DNA of 64,000 bases from Saprospiraceae bacterium (GCA_020628855.1 JAHDEL010000007.1:58783-122782); one strand, 5' to 3'; shown: positions 18,762 through 28,093, counted from the first letter of the stretch. Numbers and translations: made by a program. Notes: generated by a model not told the origin, from the sequence alone.

Positions 18762-21602
18762 TTAAAAGCTAACAGCTAGCGTGATAAAATAGGTTGTACC
18801 GTAAGCATAGTAATATCGAGGAGGGAAGAGGTTTTCTAATTCTAATTCGCCTTCAGCATTGAATGTGCCTCTATAGCGTAATCTTAATTGTTCGAATCCT
18901 CCACTTCTAAATATGTTATTTGTGATGTTATTTACTGATGCGTTGATGGCAATGTAGAGATCGTCTTTCTTCCATGACTTGGATGCAAATGCATCAAAAG
19001 TGACAGCAGTGGGGTAGCGCTCTTGTCCGTAGACATCTTCTATCAAAGCATTTGTAACTTGACTATCATAGATCTCTTCATTTAATGTTGCTCCTCCAGC
19101 AGTGGTCGCGTCAATGGCATTCAAAGCTGATAACTGTGGTGCAATTATCTGTTCGACTCTGTCTTTTATTCTTCTCACAGAGCTCATGCTGATAAAGCTT
19201 CTATCAAAGTAATTTGCATTTACCGAAATCCTCCAAAACTTAGGGTTTCTATAATTCAACTGGATTGTACCAGCAGTTTGAGGACCTCCTGAAACATATC
19301 TGTTTTTAAAGTAGGTTTGCCCTAAGTCACCTATTTCTACTAAATCATCAATAGCAAATTGAACTAATGGGTTGCTTGTATACCGATGATCACCTAATGC
19401 CAGTGCTAAGTCAGCACTTAAGGTAGTAGTCAGTTTGACTTCAGCACCAAGTTCCATTCCAATATGCCTAGAGTCAATATCTTTTAGAATCATATTTCCA
19501 AAAGCATTTTGAAAGTCATAGTAGACATTTCTTGTCTGAAACTGATCTTTTCTATCAGTATAGTAGAATGATAATCTACCCTTTAATCCAGGGAATCTCG
19601 TGATATACCCAATTTCTCCCGCTGTGATTTTTTCGATATCAATATCTCCTATTGCTGTTTCTCTAGTTCGCGGTGTGATGTAACTATTTCGCGAAAGCGG
19701 TGGTCTTGTCAAATAAGCTCCAGTGGCATAGATATAATTTCTGCCATTAAACTTATAAGTAGCTCCAGCTTTTAGCGTTCCTGTAAGATATTTTTGCACC
19801 TCACCTTTGCCCAGTGAATTGTCAGGAAATCTTCCAAATTGGAACTTGCCATCTCTCCAAAATGTGTTATAGTCCACACCACCAGCAATGAAGAAATCGA
19901 TTTTATTCATTGCATACTCAATCTGAGTCCATCCACTTGCCTTAGTGTGATTCATGATATAGTGGTAACCGAATATGTCACCCACCTCAAGTATGTTATT
20001 TGGTGCAAGCAGATTATTTTGCTTCAGTGGATCTACAAGAAGAAATTGGTCACCCGAAGCATCAGCGAAATTATCCCAATCAACTGCAAAATCAGCTCCT
20101 AACAAATCATCTACAACCTTATGATTATCAATGCTTTCATAAGTAAAGCTTAGTCCACTGTTGGTCGTAATGTTGTTACCCCATGGCTTATTTGCTACAG
20201 TTGAGAAGATAAGTTTTGTAGGATCATAACGTGATTCTTGAATCTTATATGCAGCTAATTTGCCAGTGATATCATTTCCTGCAATTCCATCTACGCTCTG
20301 TATAGTTTCTATTCTCGAATTATTCACAGCATACATATTTTCAATATCCAACTGCAGTAGCTCGGGGTTAGCAGATAAGTAGTCTGCTGCTATTTGTCTT
20401 ACCTCTGGGTTATCAGAAAAGCTAGGCAGTTTTCTATAATAATCTGGTCTAGGATCTGCAGCATCGTACCAATCTATACCAGACGACCCATCTTTTCCAG
20501 TCTGAAATGCTAGCGATGAAGTCAGTTGAGTGCCATTGCCGAGTTTGTTGTCATACCTTAAGATTGCGGTGTGTAAGTTATTCCGATATTGTCTTGGATT
20601 ACGCACCTCACCATTGAGATATCCCCAATTGGGATTATAAAAATTATCTCCAGCTAGATCATAGGCCTCTTGCGTAGAAGCAGAAGCTCTACCTCTAACA
20701 GTATTTACTGAAAAGACAGAAAGTCCGATAGAGTGTGTTGGACTAAATTGTTTCTCAATACCTATAAAACCACTATACGCATCATAAAATGTTCCCCTGA
20801 CGTAGCCTTCGTCACCCCAACGCTTTGATAGCGAGGCTGATAGTGCCCACCCATTTTGGTTGACACCACTTCCATAAGTAAGCATGACTCTATTTCTATA
20901 ACTTGCATTAGCTACACTGTAGCTTGCTCTTATCTGTTCTCTATGTCTTGAGGCTCTGATATCCAAGTTAGTTGCACCACCTATAGAACCTAGAGTAAAA
21001 GATCCAGGCTGTAGACCTTCAGTTTCATCTCTGGCTCTAAACATATCATTCAGTCCTCCCCACATTCCCCAATAGGCATTTCCTCTACTTAATGTATTGA
21101 AAGGTATACCATTCACAAAGACTTTGTAGATTTCTGACTCGTAGCCTCTCACTCTGAATCTTGCTGCTCTCAGATTGAAGTTTACCGCATTATTGAATGG
21201 GTCTCGGCTTGCGGAGAGTAGACTAGAGACCAGCCCTTCATCATCATCTAGAAGATCAAACTCGTTAATAGTGGATATATCAGCATTTGTATTAGAGGTT
21301 GTCCTTGTCTTTACCATATATATTGGAGGGATGTCATCATTCTCCCCATTACTGATAAAATTCAAATTAGAATATCCATCAGACTGTATGCTAATGGCGT
21401 ATTCGCCCTTTTGAACATCAAGAAATCTATAAATACCTGATGCATTAGTGAGGACTGTCTTGTTGAGTTCCTTAATAGTTACTCTCGCACCTACTACTGC
21501 AGTAGAGTCTTCAGAATTGAAAACTTTTCCAGAAAGTTGTGAAAATGCAGATGTTATAGAAATGAAAAATACGCTACTAAGGAGAATTAATCTAAGTATC
21601 AT
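18762..21602 (-). CDS. TonB-dependent receptor with carboxypeptidase-like regulatory domain
   Basis: The 946-residue protein has a signal peptide, then a CarboxypepD_reg-like domain (about 22-100: LSGKVFNSEDSTAVVGARV), a plug (about 115-230: VRGYESEIYKVFVNG) and a long 22-strand-type outer-membrane barrel ending in aromatic Phe (ITLAVSF). It should import a ligand across the outer membrane using TonB energy. I use the ATG at 21602: the upstream TTG is part of a promoter-like TAAATTTG. The lipoprotein gene follows at 18 bases, and a secreted nuclease gene diverges from it. Confidence 0.9.
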   Translation of the reverse strand: MILRLILLSSVFFISITSAFSQLSGKVFNSEDSTAVVGARVTIKELNKTVLTNASGIYRFLDVQKGEYAISIQSDGYSNLNFISNGENDDIPPIYMVKTRTTSNTNADISTINEFDLLDDDEGLVSSLLSASRDPFNNAVNFNLRAARFRVRGYESEIYKVFVNGIPFNTLSRGNAYWGMWGGLNDMFRARDETEGLQPGSFTLGSIGGATNLDIRASRHREQIRASYSVANASYRNRVMLTYGSGVNQNGWALSASLSKRWGDEGYVRGTFYDAYSGFIGIEKQFSPTHSIGLSVFSVNTVRGRASASTQEAYDLAGDNFYNPNWGYLNGEVRNPRQYRNNLHTAILRYDNKLGNGTQLTSSLAFQTGKDGSSGIDWYDAADPRPDYYRKLPSFSDNPEVRQIAADYLSANPELLQLDIENMYAVNNSRIETIQSVDGIAGNDITGKLAAYKIQESRYDPTKLIFSTVANKPWGNNITTNSGLSFTYESIDNHKVVDDLLGADFAVDWDNFADASGDQFLLVDPLKQNNLLAPNNILEVGDIFGYHYIMNHTKASGWTQIEYAMNKIDFFIAGGVDYNTFWRDGKFQFGRFPDNSLGKGEVQKYLTGTLKAGATYKFNGRNYIYATGAYLTRPPLSRNSYITPRTRETAIGDIDIEKITAGEIGYITRFPGLKGRLSFYYTDRKDQFQTRNVYYDFQNAFGNMILKDIDSRHIGMELGAEVKLTTTLSADLALALGDHRYTSNPLVQFAIDDLVEIGDLGQTYFKNRYVSGGPQTAGTIQLNYRNPKFWRISVNANYFDRSFISMSSVRRIKDRVEQIIAPQLSALNAIDATTAGGATLNEEIYDSQVTNALIEDVYGQERYPTAVTFDAFASKSWKKDDLYIAINASVNNITNNIFRSGGFEQLRLRYRGTFNAEGELELENLFPPRYYYAYGTTYFITLAVSF

Positions 21603-21623
21603 GCTGTTTTGGCTGTATAAGTG

Positions 21624-21631
21624 CAAATTTA
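21624..21631 (-). promoter_or_regulatory. Probable -7 box TAAATTTG of the TonB receptor gene
   Basis: The octamer matches the Bacteroidota consensus TAnnTTTG on the minus strand and ends 21 bases before the ATG at 21602. No convincing -33 TTG is seen. It supports 21602 as the start codon. Confidence 0.45.
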
Positions 21632-21696
21632 GTATTTTATTAGTGTCATAATATTTACTTAGTATTAATTAATACATTCTTGTCATCACTATTACT

Positions 21697-22728
21697 ATGA
21701 GAATTAGTCTTTTAATTTATTTAGTTATCAATTCTGTCATTCTGTTTTCACAAAAAGAATACAAAATTGCTGCCGTTGGATTCTATAATTTGGAGAATCT
21801 TTTTGATACACTTGATACACCTGATGTTAGAGATACAGAATTCACCCCTGATGGAGGTAAAGTCTGGAACGGTACCAAGTATGAGGAGAAACTTGGTAAT
21901 CTAGCTTATGTTATAAGTACGATGGGCAAGGAGAAAGCTGCTGCAGGTATTTCAGTACTTGGTGTATCAGAAGTTGAGAATGTCACTGTGTTAGAAGACC
22001 TTATTGAACAACCTGCCATTAAGGATATGGAATTTGGGATAGTTCACTATGATTCTCCAGATGAGAGAGGTATAGATGTGGGATTACTGTATCGTAAGAA
22101 TCATTTTGAAGTCTTAAACTCAAAGTCTTATTATGTTGACCTTTTTGGAGAAACTCAAGACACCAATTATACAAGAGATGTACTCTTGGTTTCAGGCTTG
22201 CTAGACAAAGAAGAGATGCACTTTATCGTGGGACATTGGCCGAGCAGAAGTGGAGGTGAAAAACGTTCAGAGCCGGGCAGGGTGATGGCCGCAGAAGTGT
22301 GTAGAAGTATTGTCGATTCTCTCTATACAGTTGACCCTAATGCGAAGATCGTTGTCATGGGTGACCTCAATGATAATCCTAATAATATTAGCATTACAGA
22401 GCACCTCAAAGCTGCATACAAGCAGAAAGAGTTGCGATATAAGGACTTATTTAACCCCATGGGTGAACTCTATAGGAAAGGACTTGGGTCCAATGCTTGG
22501 AGAGATTCTTGGAGTCTTTTTGACCAAACCGTGATTTCTAAACCTTTGCTTGAGAATAAGAATAATGGGTATAAATTTTTTAAGGCTCAAATTCATGCCG
22601 AGCAATTTTTGAAACAGCCAATAGGTCAGTATAAAGGCTATCCTTATCGAACATTTGTTGGTAACGCCTATCAAGGAGGATATTCAGATCACTTCCCCGT
22701 CTATGTGTATTTGATAAAAGAAACTTAG
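21697..22728 (+). CDS. Secreted endonuclease/exonuclease/phosphatase family protein
   Basis: The 343-residue product has a signal peptide (about 1-18). EEP-fold motifs are present in order: FYNLENLFD, SEVEN (metal-binding Glu), HWPSRSGG (with a catalytic His), GDLNDNP and SDHFPV. The family is metal-dependent and hydrolyses phosphodiesters in DNA, RNA or phospholipids. The NLENLFD form is typical of extracellular nucleases. It diverges from the TonB receptor/DUF5689 pair, suggesting a joint role in using extracellular nucleic acid (inference). Confidence 0.87.
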   Translation: MRISLLIYLVINSVILFSQKEYKIAAVGFYNLENLFDTLDTPDVRDTEFTPDGGKVWNGTKYEEKLGNLAYVISTMGKEKAAAGISVLGVSEVENVTVLEDLIEQPAIKDMEFGIVHYDSPDERGIDVGLLYRKNHFEVLNSKSYYVDLFGETQDTNYTRDVLLVSGLLDKEEMHFIVGHWPSRSGGEKRSEPGRVMAAEVCRSIVDSLYTVDPNAKIVVMGDLNDNPNNISITEHLKAAYKQKELRYKDLFNPMGELYRKGLGSNAWRDSWSLFDQTVISKPLLENKNNGYKFFKAQIHAEQFLKQPIGQYKGYPYRTFVGNAYQGGYSDHFPVYVYLIKET

Positions 22729-22758
22729 TACTGTATTTTTGGTGTTTACTTTTAGATA

Positions 22759-24060
22759 TTGATAGACAAACACCCCATAGTTCTTAGTACAGAATTTCAA
22801 GATATACTCAACCATCTTGAGTCTACAAATGACTCTTATCTCATTACAGGAAAGGCAGGTACGGGCAAGTCCACGCTACTCTCAGTACTTCGGCGAACAA
22901 GTCAAAAACGGGTAGCAGTAGTAGCTCCAACTGGTATTGCCGCATTAAATGTAAAAGGTCAAACGATACATAGTTTCTTTAAGCTGCCTCCACGTATGAT
23001 TATGCCTTCGGAAGTGCACAAAGCTAAAGATAGACGGCTATATAAGAATATGGATATCCTCATTATTGATGAGATATCAATGGTTAGGGCTGATTTGTTA
23101 GATAATATTGATATTTTTCTCAGAAAGAATAGAGAGGTAGACCAACCATTTGGTGGTGTTCAAGTATTGTTGTTTGGAGATATGTTTCAGTTGCCACCAG
23201 TAGTAGCAACACCTTTTGAGAGAGAAGTTTTTAGGTCAGATTTTGATTCTCCGTATTTCTTCAGTTCAAGGGTACTCCAGAATTTTGATTTGCCAATGCT
23301 AGAGTTGACCCAGGTCTATAGACAATCTGACAGGCACTTTATAGCATTGTTGGATAGGGTGCGAACAAACTCCTTAGAACAGGAAGATGTTGCTTTGCTT
23401 AATGAACGTCATACCAAGCAATTCACAGAAAATGATCTGTATGTCACGCTAACAAGCTTGAATGCTACAGCCAATGCAATTAATGCTAAAAAGCTCCAAG
23501 CTTTGGACAATCCCAGTTTTTTGTATCAAGCAGAAATCACTGGTAATTTTAATCCAAGCCAGTATCCAACAGCGCATATGTTACATCTCAAAGTAGGAGC
23601 GCAGGTGATGATGGTTAAGAATGACATCGATAAGCGATTTGTCAATGGGACGCTTGGCAAAGTGTTGAGTACCGCAAAGGATGCTATTGTCGTTGGCCTT
23701 AACAATACACAAGGTCAATATCAGGAAGTACAGGTTGATATGGAAGAGTGGGAAATTCTGAAATATAAGGTTGACCCAAAGCATTCAAAGAAGTTTACCA
23801 CAGAAGTTGTGGGTTCATTCAAGCAATATCCTTTGAAGTTAGCTTGGGCAATTACCATCCATAAAAGTCAAGGACAAACATTTGATAAAGTCAGGATTGA
23901 TCTCGGTAGGGGAGCTTTCGAATTTGGCCAGACCTATGTTGCATTAAGTCGATGTCGAACATTTGAGGGTATAGAGCTCTCAAAACCAATTACAAACAGA
24001 GATATTCTGTGTGACCAGCGGATCGCCGACTTTTATCAAAATAAAAGGTACTACTGGTAG
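22759..24060 (+). CDS. PIF1-like/RecD-like DNA helicase (superfamily 1)
   Basis: The 433-residue protein has Walker A (ITGKAGTGKSTLL), Walker B (DILIIDEISM), the QLPP motif after FGDMFQ, VYRQ, and the C-terminal KSQGQTFDKV block with ALSRCR. These are PIF1-type SF1B motifs, giving 5'-3' DNA unwinding. No ATG precedes the Walker A motif; the only usable start is TTG at 22759, six bases after an in-frame TAG. It probably follows the nuclease gene in one transcript, 30 bases apart. Confidence 0.88.
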   Translation: MIDKHPIVLSTEFQDILNHLESTNDSYLITGKAGTGKSTLLSVLRRTSQKRVAVVAPTGIAALNVKGQTIHSFFKLPPRMIMPSEVHKAKDRRLYKNMDILIIDEISMVRADLLDNIDIFLRKNREVDQPFGGVQVLLFGDMFQLPPVVATPFEREVFRSDFDSPYFFSSRVLQNFDLPMLELTQVYRQSDRHFIALLDRVRTNSLEQEDVALLNERHTKQFTENDLYVTLTSLNATANAINAKKLQALDNPSFLYQAEITGNFNPSQYPTAHMLHLKVGAQVMMVKNDIDKRFVNGTLGKVLSTAKDAIVVGLNNTQGQYQEVQVDMEEWEILKYKVDPKHSKKFTTEVVGSFKQYPLKLAWAITIHKSQGQTFDKVRIDLGRGAFEFGQTYVALSRCRTFEGIELSKPITNRDILCDQRIADFYQNKRYYW

Positions 24061-24073
24061 GATAGTACCTTTT
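24044..24073 (+). terminator. Terminator hairpin overlapping the helicase stop codon
   Basis: A 10-bp perfect inverted repeat (AAAGGTACTA / TAGTACCTTT) with a 9-base loop spans the helicase stop at 24060 and is followed by a short T stretch. The convergent gene ends at 24078. Confidence 0.65.
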
Positions 24074-24077
24074 GTCA

Positions 24078-24755
24078 TCAATAGTAATAATTGATTCTCA
24101 CTGGTGTTAATGTTTCACAATGCAAGGTATAGTCTCTGTTGAGGATTTCATCAAAATCGATTTGGGTAGGCTTAATGATATACAAAGGAAGTTTTGATTT
24201 AGGAGATTCTTTAACGGTTAGTTTTTTACTCACATCTTTGAGGACGGAATAATCGTCTGGAATATCGATCATTTCCCAAAGTAGGTCACCATATTGTTGA
24301 GGAGTAACCATATGGGTTATCCAACCACCTCTTTGGTCTTCAATGTTAATAAAGAGCCTTTCCTTATAGAACTTCAGCACACCAAGACTTGGCTGGAACA
24401 AAGTATCTTGATAATAAACGTCAAATTTAACGATGCTATCATTGACATATTCAAAGGGAATACACTCTTTTATGCCAGGAAGGTAGAGTCCACCATCAAT
24501 TATTGCACACCCCTCTGTTTCTTGTATACTCTTGATTGGCATCATTAAAGTGTGAAAGTTTTCAGCATAAACTAATCTTGAAGAAACGTGAATTAGAGAA
24601 CTATCTGATTGACAGAGATAAGTACCTCTTAGTGCTAGGGGTATTGTCTCAATCTCTTTTACATCAGGTGGCATGGGTGTATCAAAAATAACAGCTGGTT
24701 CACAACTAGCTATAAATATGCTTATGAATAAGATAGAGTAAGATAGATATTGCAT
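24078..24755 (-). CDS. Lipoprotein of unknown function, last gene of a stress operon
   Basis: The 225-residue product has lipobox IASC at about residue 18. I use the ATG at 24755, 5 bases after the USP stop; the earlier TTG overlaps that stop. The mature part is mainly beta-rich with no recognisable domain. Position puts it in the operon 25966 to 24078 behind a tandem CRP-type operator, though its own link to stress is unproven. Confidence 0.6.
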   Translation of the reverse strand: MQYLSYSILFISIFIASCEPAVIFDTPMPPDVKEIETIPLALRGTYLCQSDSSLIHVSSRLVYAENFHTLMMPIKSIQETEGCAIIDGGLYLPGIKECIPFEYVNDSIVKFDVYYQDTLFQPSLGVLKFYKERLFINIEDQRGGWITHMVTPQQYGDLLWEMIDIPDDYSVLKDVSKKLTVKESPKSKLPLYIIKPTQIDFDEILNRDYTLHCETLTPVRINYYY

Positions 24756-24760
24756 AAGTT

Positions 24761-25600
24761 TCAATTTAAGTAATGATTATAGTTCATTGCTAGGACTGGA
24801 CACGGACTGCTATTGACAATCATTTCAACATTACTGCCTTGAAATATTCTTCTTATTGGGCTCATGTTGTGATTTGAAATGGCAATGAGGTTTACGTTCT
24901 TTTCTTGGGCAAAATGTCGTATTCCTGATTCCACAGAATAGTCGGTGTAAAAGTGTGTTTCTGCATCAAACTGATCTGCAATTTGCTCAAAATCTTTTAA
25001 TGCCTCAAGCATTAAAATTGTTGGCTGAGTAAAATAGGATCCAGTATTTATTGCTAGGATATGAATCTTTTTTACACCTATTGACTTTAAGAAACCCAAT
25101 GAAAATCTAAATGTTTCTTGATCTTTAAGACTCAAACCTGTTGCAAAAACAGTTTCTTTAAAATTGATTGGTCCAACTTCTTTTTTGACAATTAAAACAT
25201 TTGTTGGTGATTTTCTCAAAACTTTTTGAGTATTCGAACCAATGAACATTTCGTCAAATCCAGATTTACCATGTGACCCTATGATGACTAAGTCGTATTT
25301 GGTGGCTTTCAAATGTTCAAGAAAGGAACCGACAAAGGAGCGCCTGACTACAAGAGAGGTTGCTTCAATACTAGCATTTTTCATTTTGTCCTCTAGCAAA
25401 CCCAATTTTTTGAAGCAATCTTTTTCGATACTATCGAATGCGATGTCTAAATACTCAGCATCGTAAACTTTGTCCAAATCTACACAATCAATAGAGTGAA
25501 AGAACACAACTTCAAAATCGATGAGCTCTTTTAATTGTATGGCAAGTTTTACTGCCAGTAAAGAAAATTCTGAAAAGTCTACAGGTATAATGATTTTCAT
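24761..25600 (-). CDS. Universal stress protein, two-domain
   Basis: The 279-residue product has two USP folds. The N-terminal half starts MKIIIPVDFSEFSLLAV and has the ATP-binding signature G-x2-G-x9-G-S (IIGSHGKSGF to IGSNT). The C-terminal half has lost most of that signature (SNHNMSPIRRIFQGSN). USPs bind ATP or signal under growth arrest, low oxygen or oxidative stress. The gene begins one base before the neighbour's stop and belongs to the operon started at 25966. Confidence 0.9.
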   Translation of the reverse strand: MKIIIPVDFSEFSLLAVKLAIQLKELIDFEVVFFHSIDCVDLDKVYDAEYLDIAFDSIEKDCFKKLGLLEDKMKNASIEATSLVVRRSFVGSFLEHLKATKYDLVIIGSHGKSGFDEMFIGSNTQKVLRKSPTNVLIVKKEVGPINFKETVFATGLSLKDQETFRFSLGFLKSIGVKKIHILAINTGSYFTQPTILMLEALKDFEQIADQFDAETHFYTDYSVESGIRHFAQEKNVNLIAISNHNMSPIRRIFQGSNVEMIVNSSPCPVLAMNYNHYLN

Positions 25601-25966
25601 TTATGCTGATTTTTTAAGAGAATTAAGACCTTTTTGATTTTGTTGGGCTAAGGACCAATTATCTGTTGTAGTAGTTTGGAGGTATAGTCTACTGGATAAC
25701 CTGAATACTTGAACAAACAGACCAAATTCATTTTCCATAGCAAACTCAAAGCTCGCCACTGAAGCTGAAGGATCTATTTCAAGGAAACCACTTTCTAACT
25801 TATTATTCAGCTCAGATAATGTTGTCAAAGGGTCTATAAATCCGGTTGACCTTTTGATGTCTTCATGTTTATGATTGGAGTCAAAGAACTCTATTTTTAG
25901 ACCTTTGAACATCTCCTGAAAATTATCTTGGAGCTCTTTCACTGTATGGTTTTGCGTAATTTTCAT
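25601..25966 (-). CDS. Conserved small protein of stress clusters, unknown function
   Basis: The 121-residue soluble product has an N-terminal coil segment (VKELQDNFQEMFKGLKIEFF) and a C-terminal FGLFVQVFRLSSRLYLQTTTTD block. I recognise this type from Bacteroidota clusters with USP and CBS genes, but know no function. It is the first gene of an operon with the USP at 25600 and lies 17 bases after a -7-like box that belongs to a tandem operator promoter. Confidence 0.65.
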   Translation of the reverse strand: MKITQNHTVKELQDNFQEMFKGLKIEFFDSNHKHEDIKRSTGFIDPLTTLSELNNKLESGFLEIDPSASVASFEFAMENEFGLFVQVFRLSSRLYLQTTTTDNWSLAQQNQKGLNSLKKSA

Positions 25967-25983
25967 ATGACTAAATTTTAATT

Positions 25984-26048
25984 TAAATGTAAGAGTGATA
26001 CTATCCTAATTCGATGATTTGCATCAGAGAGGATTATGATTTTAATCA
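25984..26048 (-). promoter_or_regulatory. Tandem CRP/FNR-type operator and promoter of the 25966 operon
   Basis: Two palindromes, TGATTTGCATCA (26015-26026) and TGATTTTAATCA (26037-26048), are separated by 10 bases. The -7-like box TACATTTA (25984-25991, minus strand) lies 23 bases below the proximal one. The same spacing recurs at three other promoters in this region. The proximal centre falls near -41, as at class II CRP/FNR sites (inference). Confidence 0.8.
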
Positions 26049-26069
26049 TGAAGACAAGTTGTCATACTG

Positions 26070-26489
26070 TTAATCTGTTGTTTGATTTGTCATAAAAAAG
26101 GATAAGACCTTTGCTTTTTTCTGATTCAAACTAATTGAGTCTGATACTTTTACTGTCACTTTGGTTTTTTCCAGAAAGTGCTTTTTCTCGAGAAAATTTA
26201 GAAAAGCTATTTTTGTTGTGGATGGTCCAAAAAGTAGTACTTCATGCACAGATAAGATGTCATTGAATATTTTCTGAAAGTAGTCTGTAGCTTGTGCGTT
26301 CTTCTTGTTTAATAACTTGCTTTCTGAAGTATTAATCATTGGTCCATAAGGAGTTGAGGACCTTGAGCCTCCACCAATCTTGTTCTCAGAAATATTTGAT
26401 TGTATTTTTTTGTAAATGATTTCACCTTCTTCATGGAAGAAAAGATCTGCTTGTCTTTTATCTAGCCAAATGCCAACTTGCTTTTGCAT
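26070..26489 (-). CDS. Small stress-cluster protein, possibly eRF1-domain-like
   Basis: The 139-residue protein starts QVGIWLDKRQADLFF, has a Gly/Ser-rich linker (GGGSRSSTPYGP), and a C-terminal helix-strand part with LLFGPSTTKIAFLNFLEK. This layout recalls small bacterial proteins related to eRF1/Vms1 domains (GPG-type turn), found near stress genes in several phyla. That assignment is from memory and uncertain. It is the last gene of the operon headed by the CBS gene at 28071. Confidence 0.5.
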   Translation of the reverse strand: MQKQVGIWLDKRQADLFFHEEGEIIYKKIQSNISENKIGGGSRSSTPYGPMINTSESKLLNKKNAQATDYFQKIFNDILSVHEVLLFGPSTTKIAFLNFLEKKHFLEKTKVTVKVSDSISLNQKKAKVLSFFMTNQTTD

Positions 26490-26505
26490 AATTTTGTTTT
26501 AAGAG

Positions 26506-27165
26506 TTAAAATGTAATTCCTATTTGAAAACCTATCTTTGGTTTTACCCCTGAGAATGCTGGATCAAAAACACTATAATCTTGATAGTATGGATCTTCAT
26601 TGACCTCTTGAAATGTATCTGAGGATTCTGTTTTTCTGACTCCTCCTCCTATGTAGAAATCTGTGGTTATTCTTGGTGTAATATCTGCTTGGAGGCCAAT
26701 GAGTACTCCACCTTCTACTGACTGAGATGCTTTTGTGAATGTGCCACTAATATATTCTCCAAGTGTATTGGACCAATATCCGCTTTCATATTCTTCGTTG
26801 TAATCAAAGTAGAGTAAGTATGGACCACCATAGAATCCATAATTAAATAATCCTAAGAAGTTTTTTCGAATGAGTTTATTATAGTGTGTCAAATAGAATC
26901 TGTATTGCCCCATTATTTGGAAACCAGTCAGATTATTATCAACAGTTTGCCTCAAGTAGATAGAAGGAAAAAGGATAATGCTATATTTTCTATCTAAGAA
27001 ATATCTTTCATATGAGACTTGTAACTCTGACTGACCCATGTTGAAGGGGCTAAACTTTAGAACATTGTTATATTCAAAGACATTGGAGGTTGACTCTTGA
27101 CCGAAAGATTCACTAGTTATTCCTATGAGGATAATACAGAGGATTACTAAGAATATATTTTTCAT
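26506..27165 (-). CDS. Outer-membrane beta-barrel protein of the stress operon
   Basis: The 219-residue product has a signal peptide (about 1-22, ending SFGQ). Alternating amphipathic strands follow (YKFSPFNMGQ-like, QIMGQYRFYLTHYN, DFYIGGGVRK) and it ends in IGITF with a terminal Phe, as outer-membrane barrels do. It sits between CBS and small-protein genes of one transcript, so it is probably induced with the stress set. The substrate or role is unknown. Confidence 0.7.
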   Translation of the reverse strand: MKNIFLVILCIILIGITSESFGQESTSNVFEYNNVLKFSPFNMGQSELQVSYERYFLDRKYSIILFPSIYLRQTVDNNLTGFQIMGQYRFYLTHYNKLIRKNFLGLFNYGFYGGPYLLYFDYNEEYESGYWSNTLGEYISGTFTKASQSVEGGVLIGLQADITPRITTDFYIGGGVRKTESSDTFQEVNEDPYYQDYSVFDPAFSGVKPKIGFQIGITF

Positions 27166-27185
27166 TTTATTTAGATTTATCTAGG

Positions 27186-27647
27186 TTAGAATACTTGAGT
27201 GAATCGATTTGGCAGACGATATGCTGCATTTAATAAATCATAGGTAGTAATAATTCCTAGTAGCTTATTTTCCTTCACTACAGGTAGAGCGTGGATCGTA
27301 TTTTCTCTAAAAATCAGAGCGCAAGATTCCAGAGTGTCATTGGGCTCAATGGTTACGACATCTCTTTGCATGATATCGGAGATTAGGAGTCTCGATAGTA
27401 TTGATGAACTTTTGTTTTGAGATGTTCTTAATTTGAAGGTTGTTCCCCAATCTTGTAGGATCAAAATCTCACCTTGGCTAATTATGCCTGTGAGTGCACC
27501 TTCAGAATTAATAACAGGAAGATGGTGAATATTGTGCTCCGTGAAGATTTGTTGAGCTAGGTTTACTGTAGTATTTTCTTGAACACTGATAAGTTCTGTT
27601 GTCATGAAGTCCTTGACTTTCATGGACATAAGTTCGTGTGTATGCAT
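27186..27647 (-). CDS. CBS domain pair protein
   Basis: The 153-residue product consists of two CBS motifs (about 14-70 and 90-145), with VKDFMTTELISVQENTTV and IMQRDVVTIEPNDT at the domain starts. Such Bateman modules bind adenosine nucleotides and report energy state. No other domain is fused, so a partner must read it. The start at 27647 lies 4 bases after the previous stop; a later in-frame ATG at 27623 is also plausible. Confidence 0.88.
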   Translation of the reverse strand: MHTHELMSMKVKDFMTTELISVQENTTVNLAQQIFTEHNIHHLPVINSEGALTGIISQGEILILQDWGTTFKLRTSQNKSSSILSRLLISDIMQRDVVTIEPNDTLESCALIFRENTIHALPVVKENKLLGIITTYDLLNAAYRLPNRFTQVF

Positions 27648-27651
27648 AATT

Positions 27652-28071
27652 CTATTTTGTGATTTGTGTTAGTATATCGTGTGTAGTAATAATCCCTTTT
27701 AAGTTGCCATCAGAAACAACAGGTAATGCATTTATACCGTGAAAGAGAAATGATTCAATGGCTTGTCTAACTGTGCTTGACGAACTCATGACAATTGGAT
27801 TCATTGTCATGATCTCTTCAATTAGTGCATTGGTATTAATAGCAAATGATCCGATATTATATGCTTTGATAAAATCTCTTTGCTGCTCTTTACCTTTGAA
27901 GAATAGTACATCTCCTTGACTAAGTATACCTACTACTTTACCGGAGACTGTTATCGGTATGTGATGAAAGGAGTATTGATTAAAAATCTCAATTGCTTTC
28001 TTTATTGTTTCTTTTGGATGGAGAGTAATAATCTTATTTGACATTATTTCCTCCACTTGCTTGTTTAGCAT
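27652..28071 (-). CDS. CBS domain pair protein
   Basis: The 139-residue Bateman module has CBS motifs at about 4-60 and 80-135 (VEEIMSNKIITLHPKET, IEEIMTMNPIVMSSS). I choose the ATG at 28071 over 28089: the promoter's -7 box (28094-28101) is only 4 bases before the upstream ATG, which would put that codon at the transcription start, while 28071 gives 22 bases, as at the sister promoters. It heads the operon to 26070. Confidence 0.85.
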   Translation of the reverse strand: MLNKQVEEIMSNKIITLHPKETIKKAIEIFNQYSFHHIPITVSGKVVGILSQGDVLFFKGKEQQRDFIKAYNIGSFAINTNALIEEIMTMNPIVMSSSSTVRQAIESFLFHGINALPVVSDGNLKGIITTHDILTQITK

Positions 28072-28093
28072 ATTATTTTCTGTCTTCATATTT

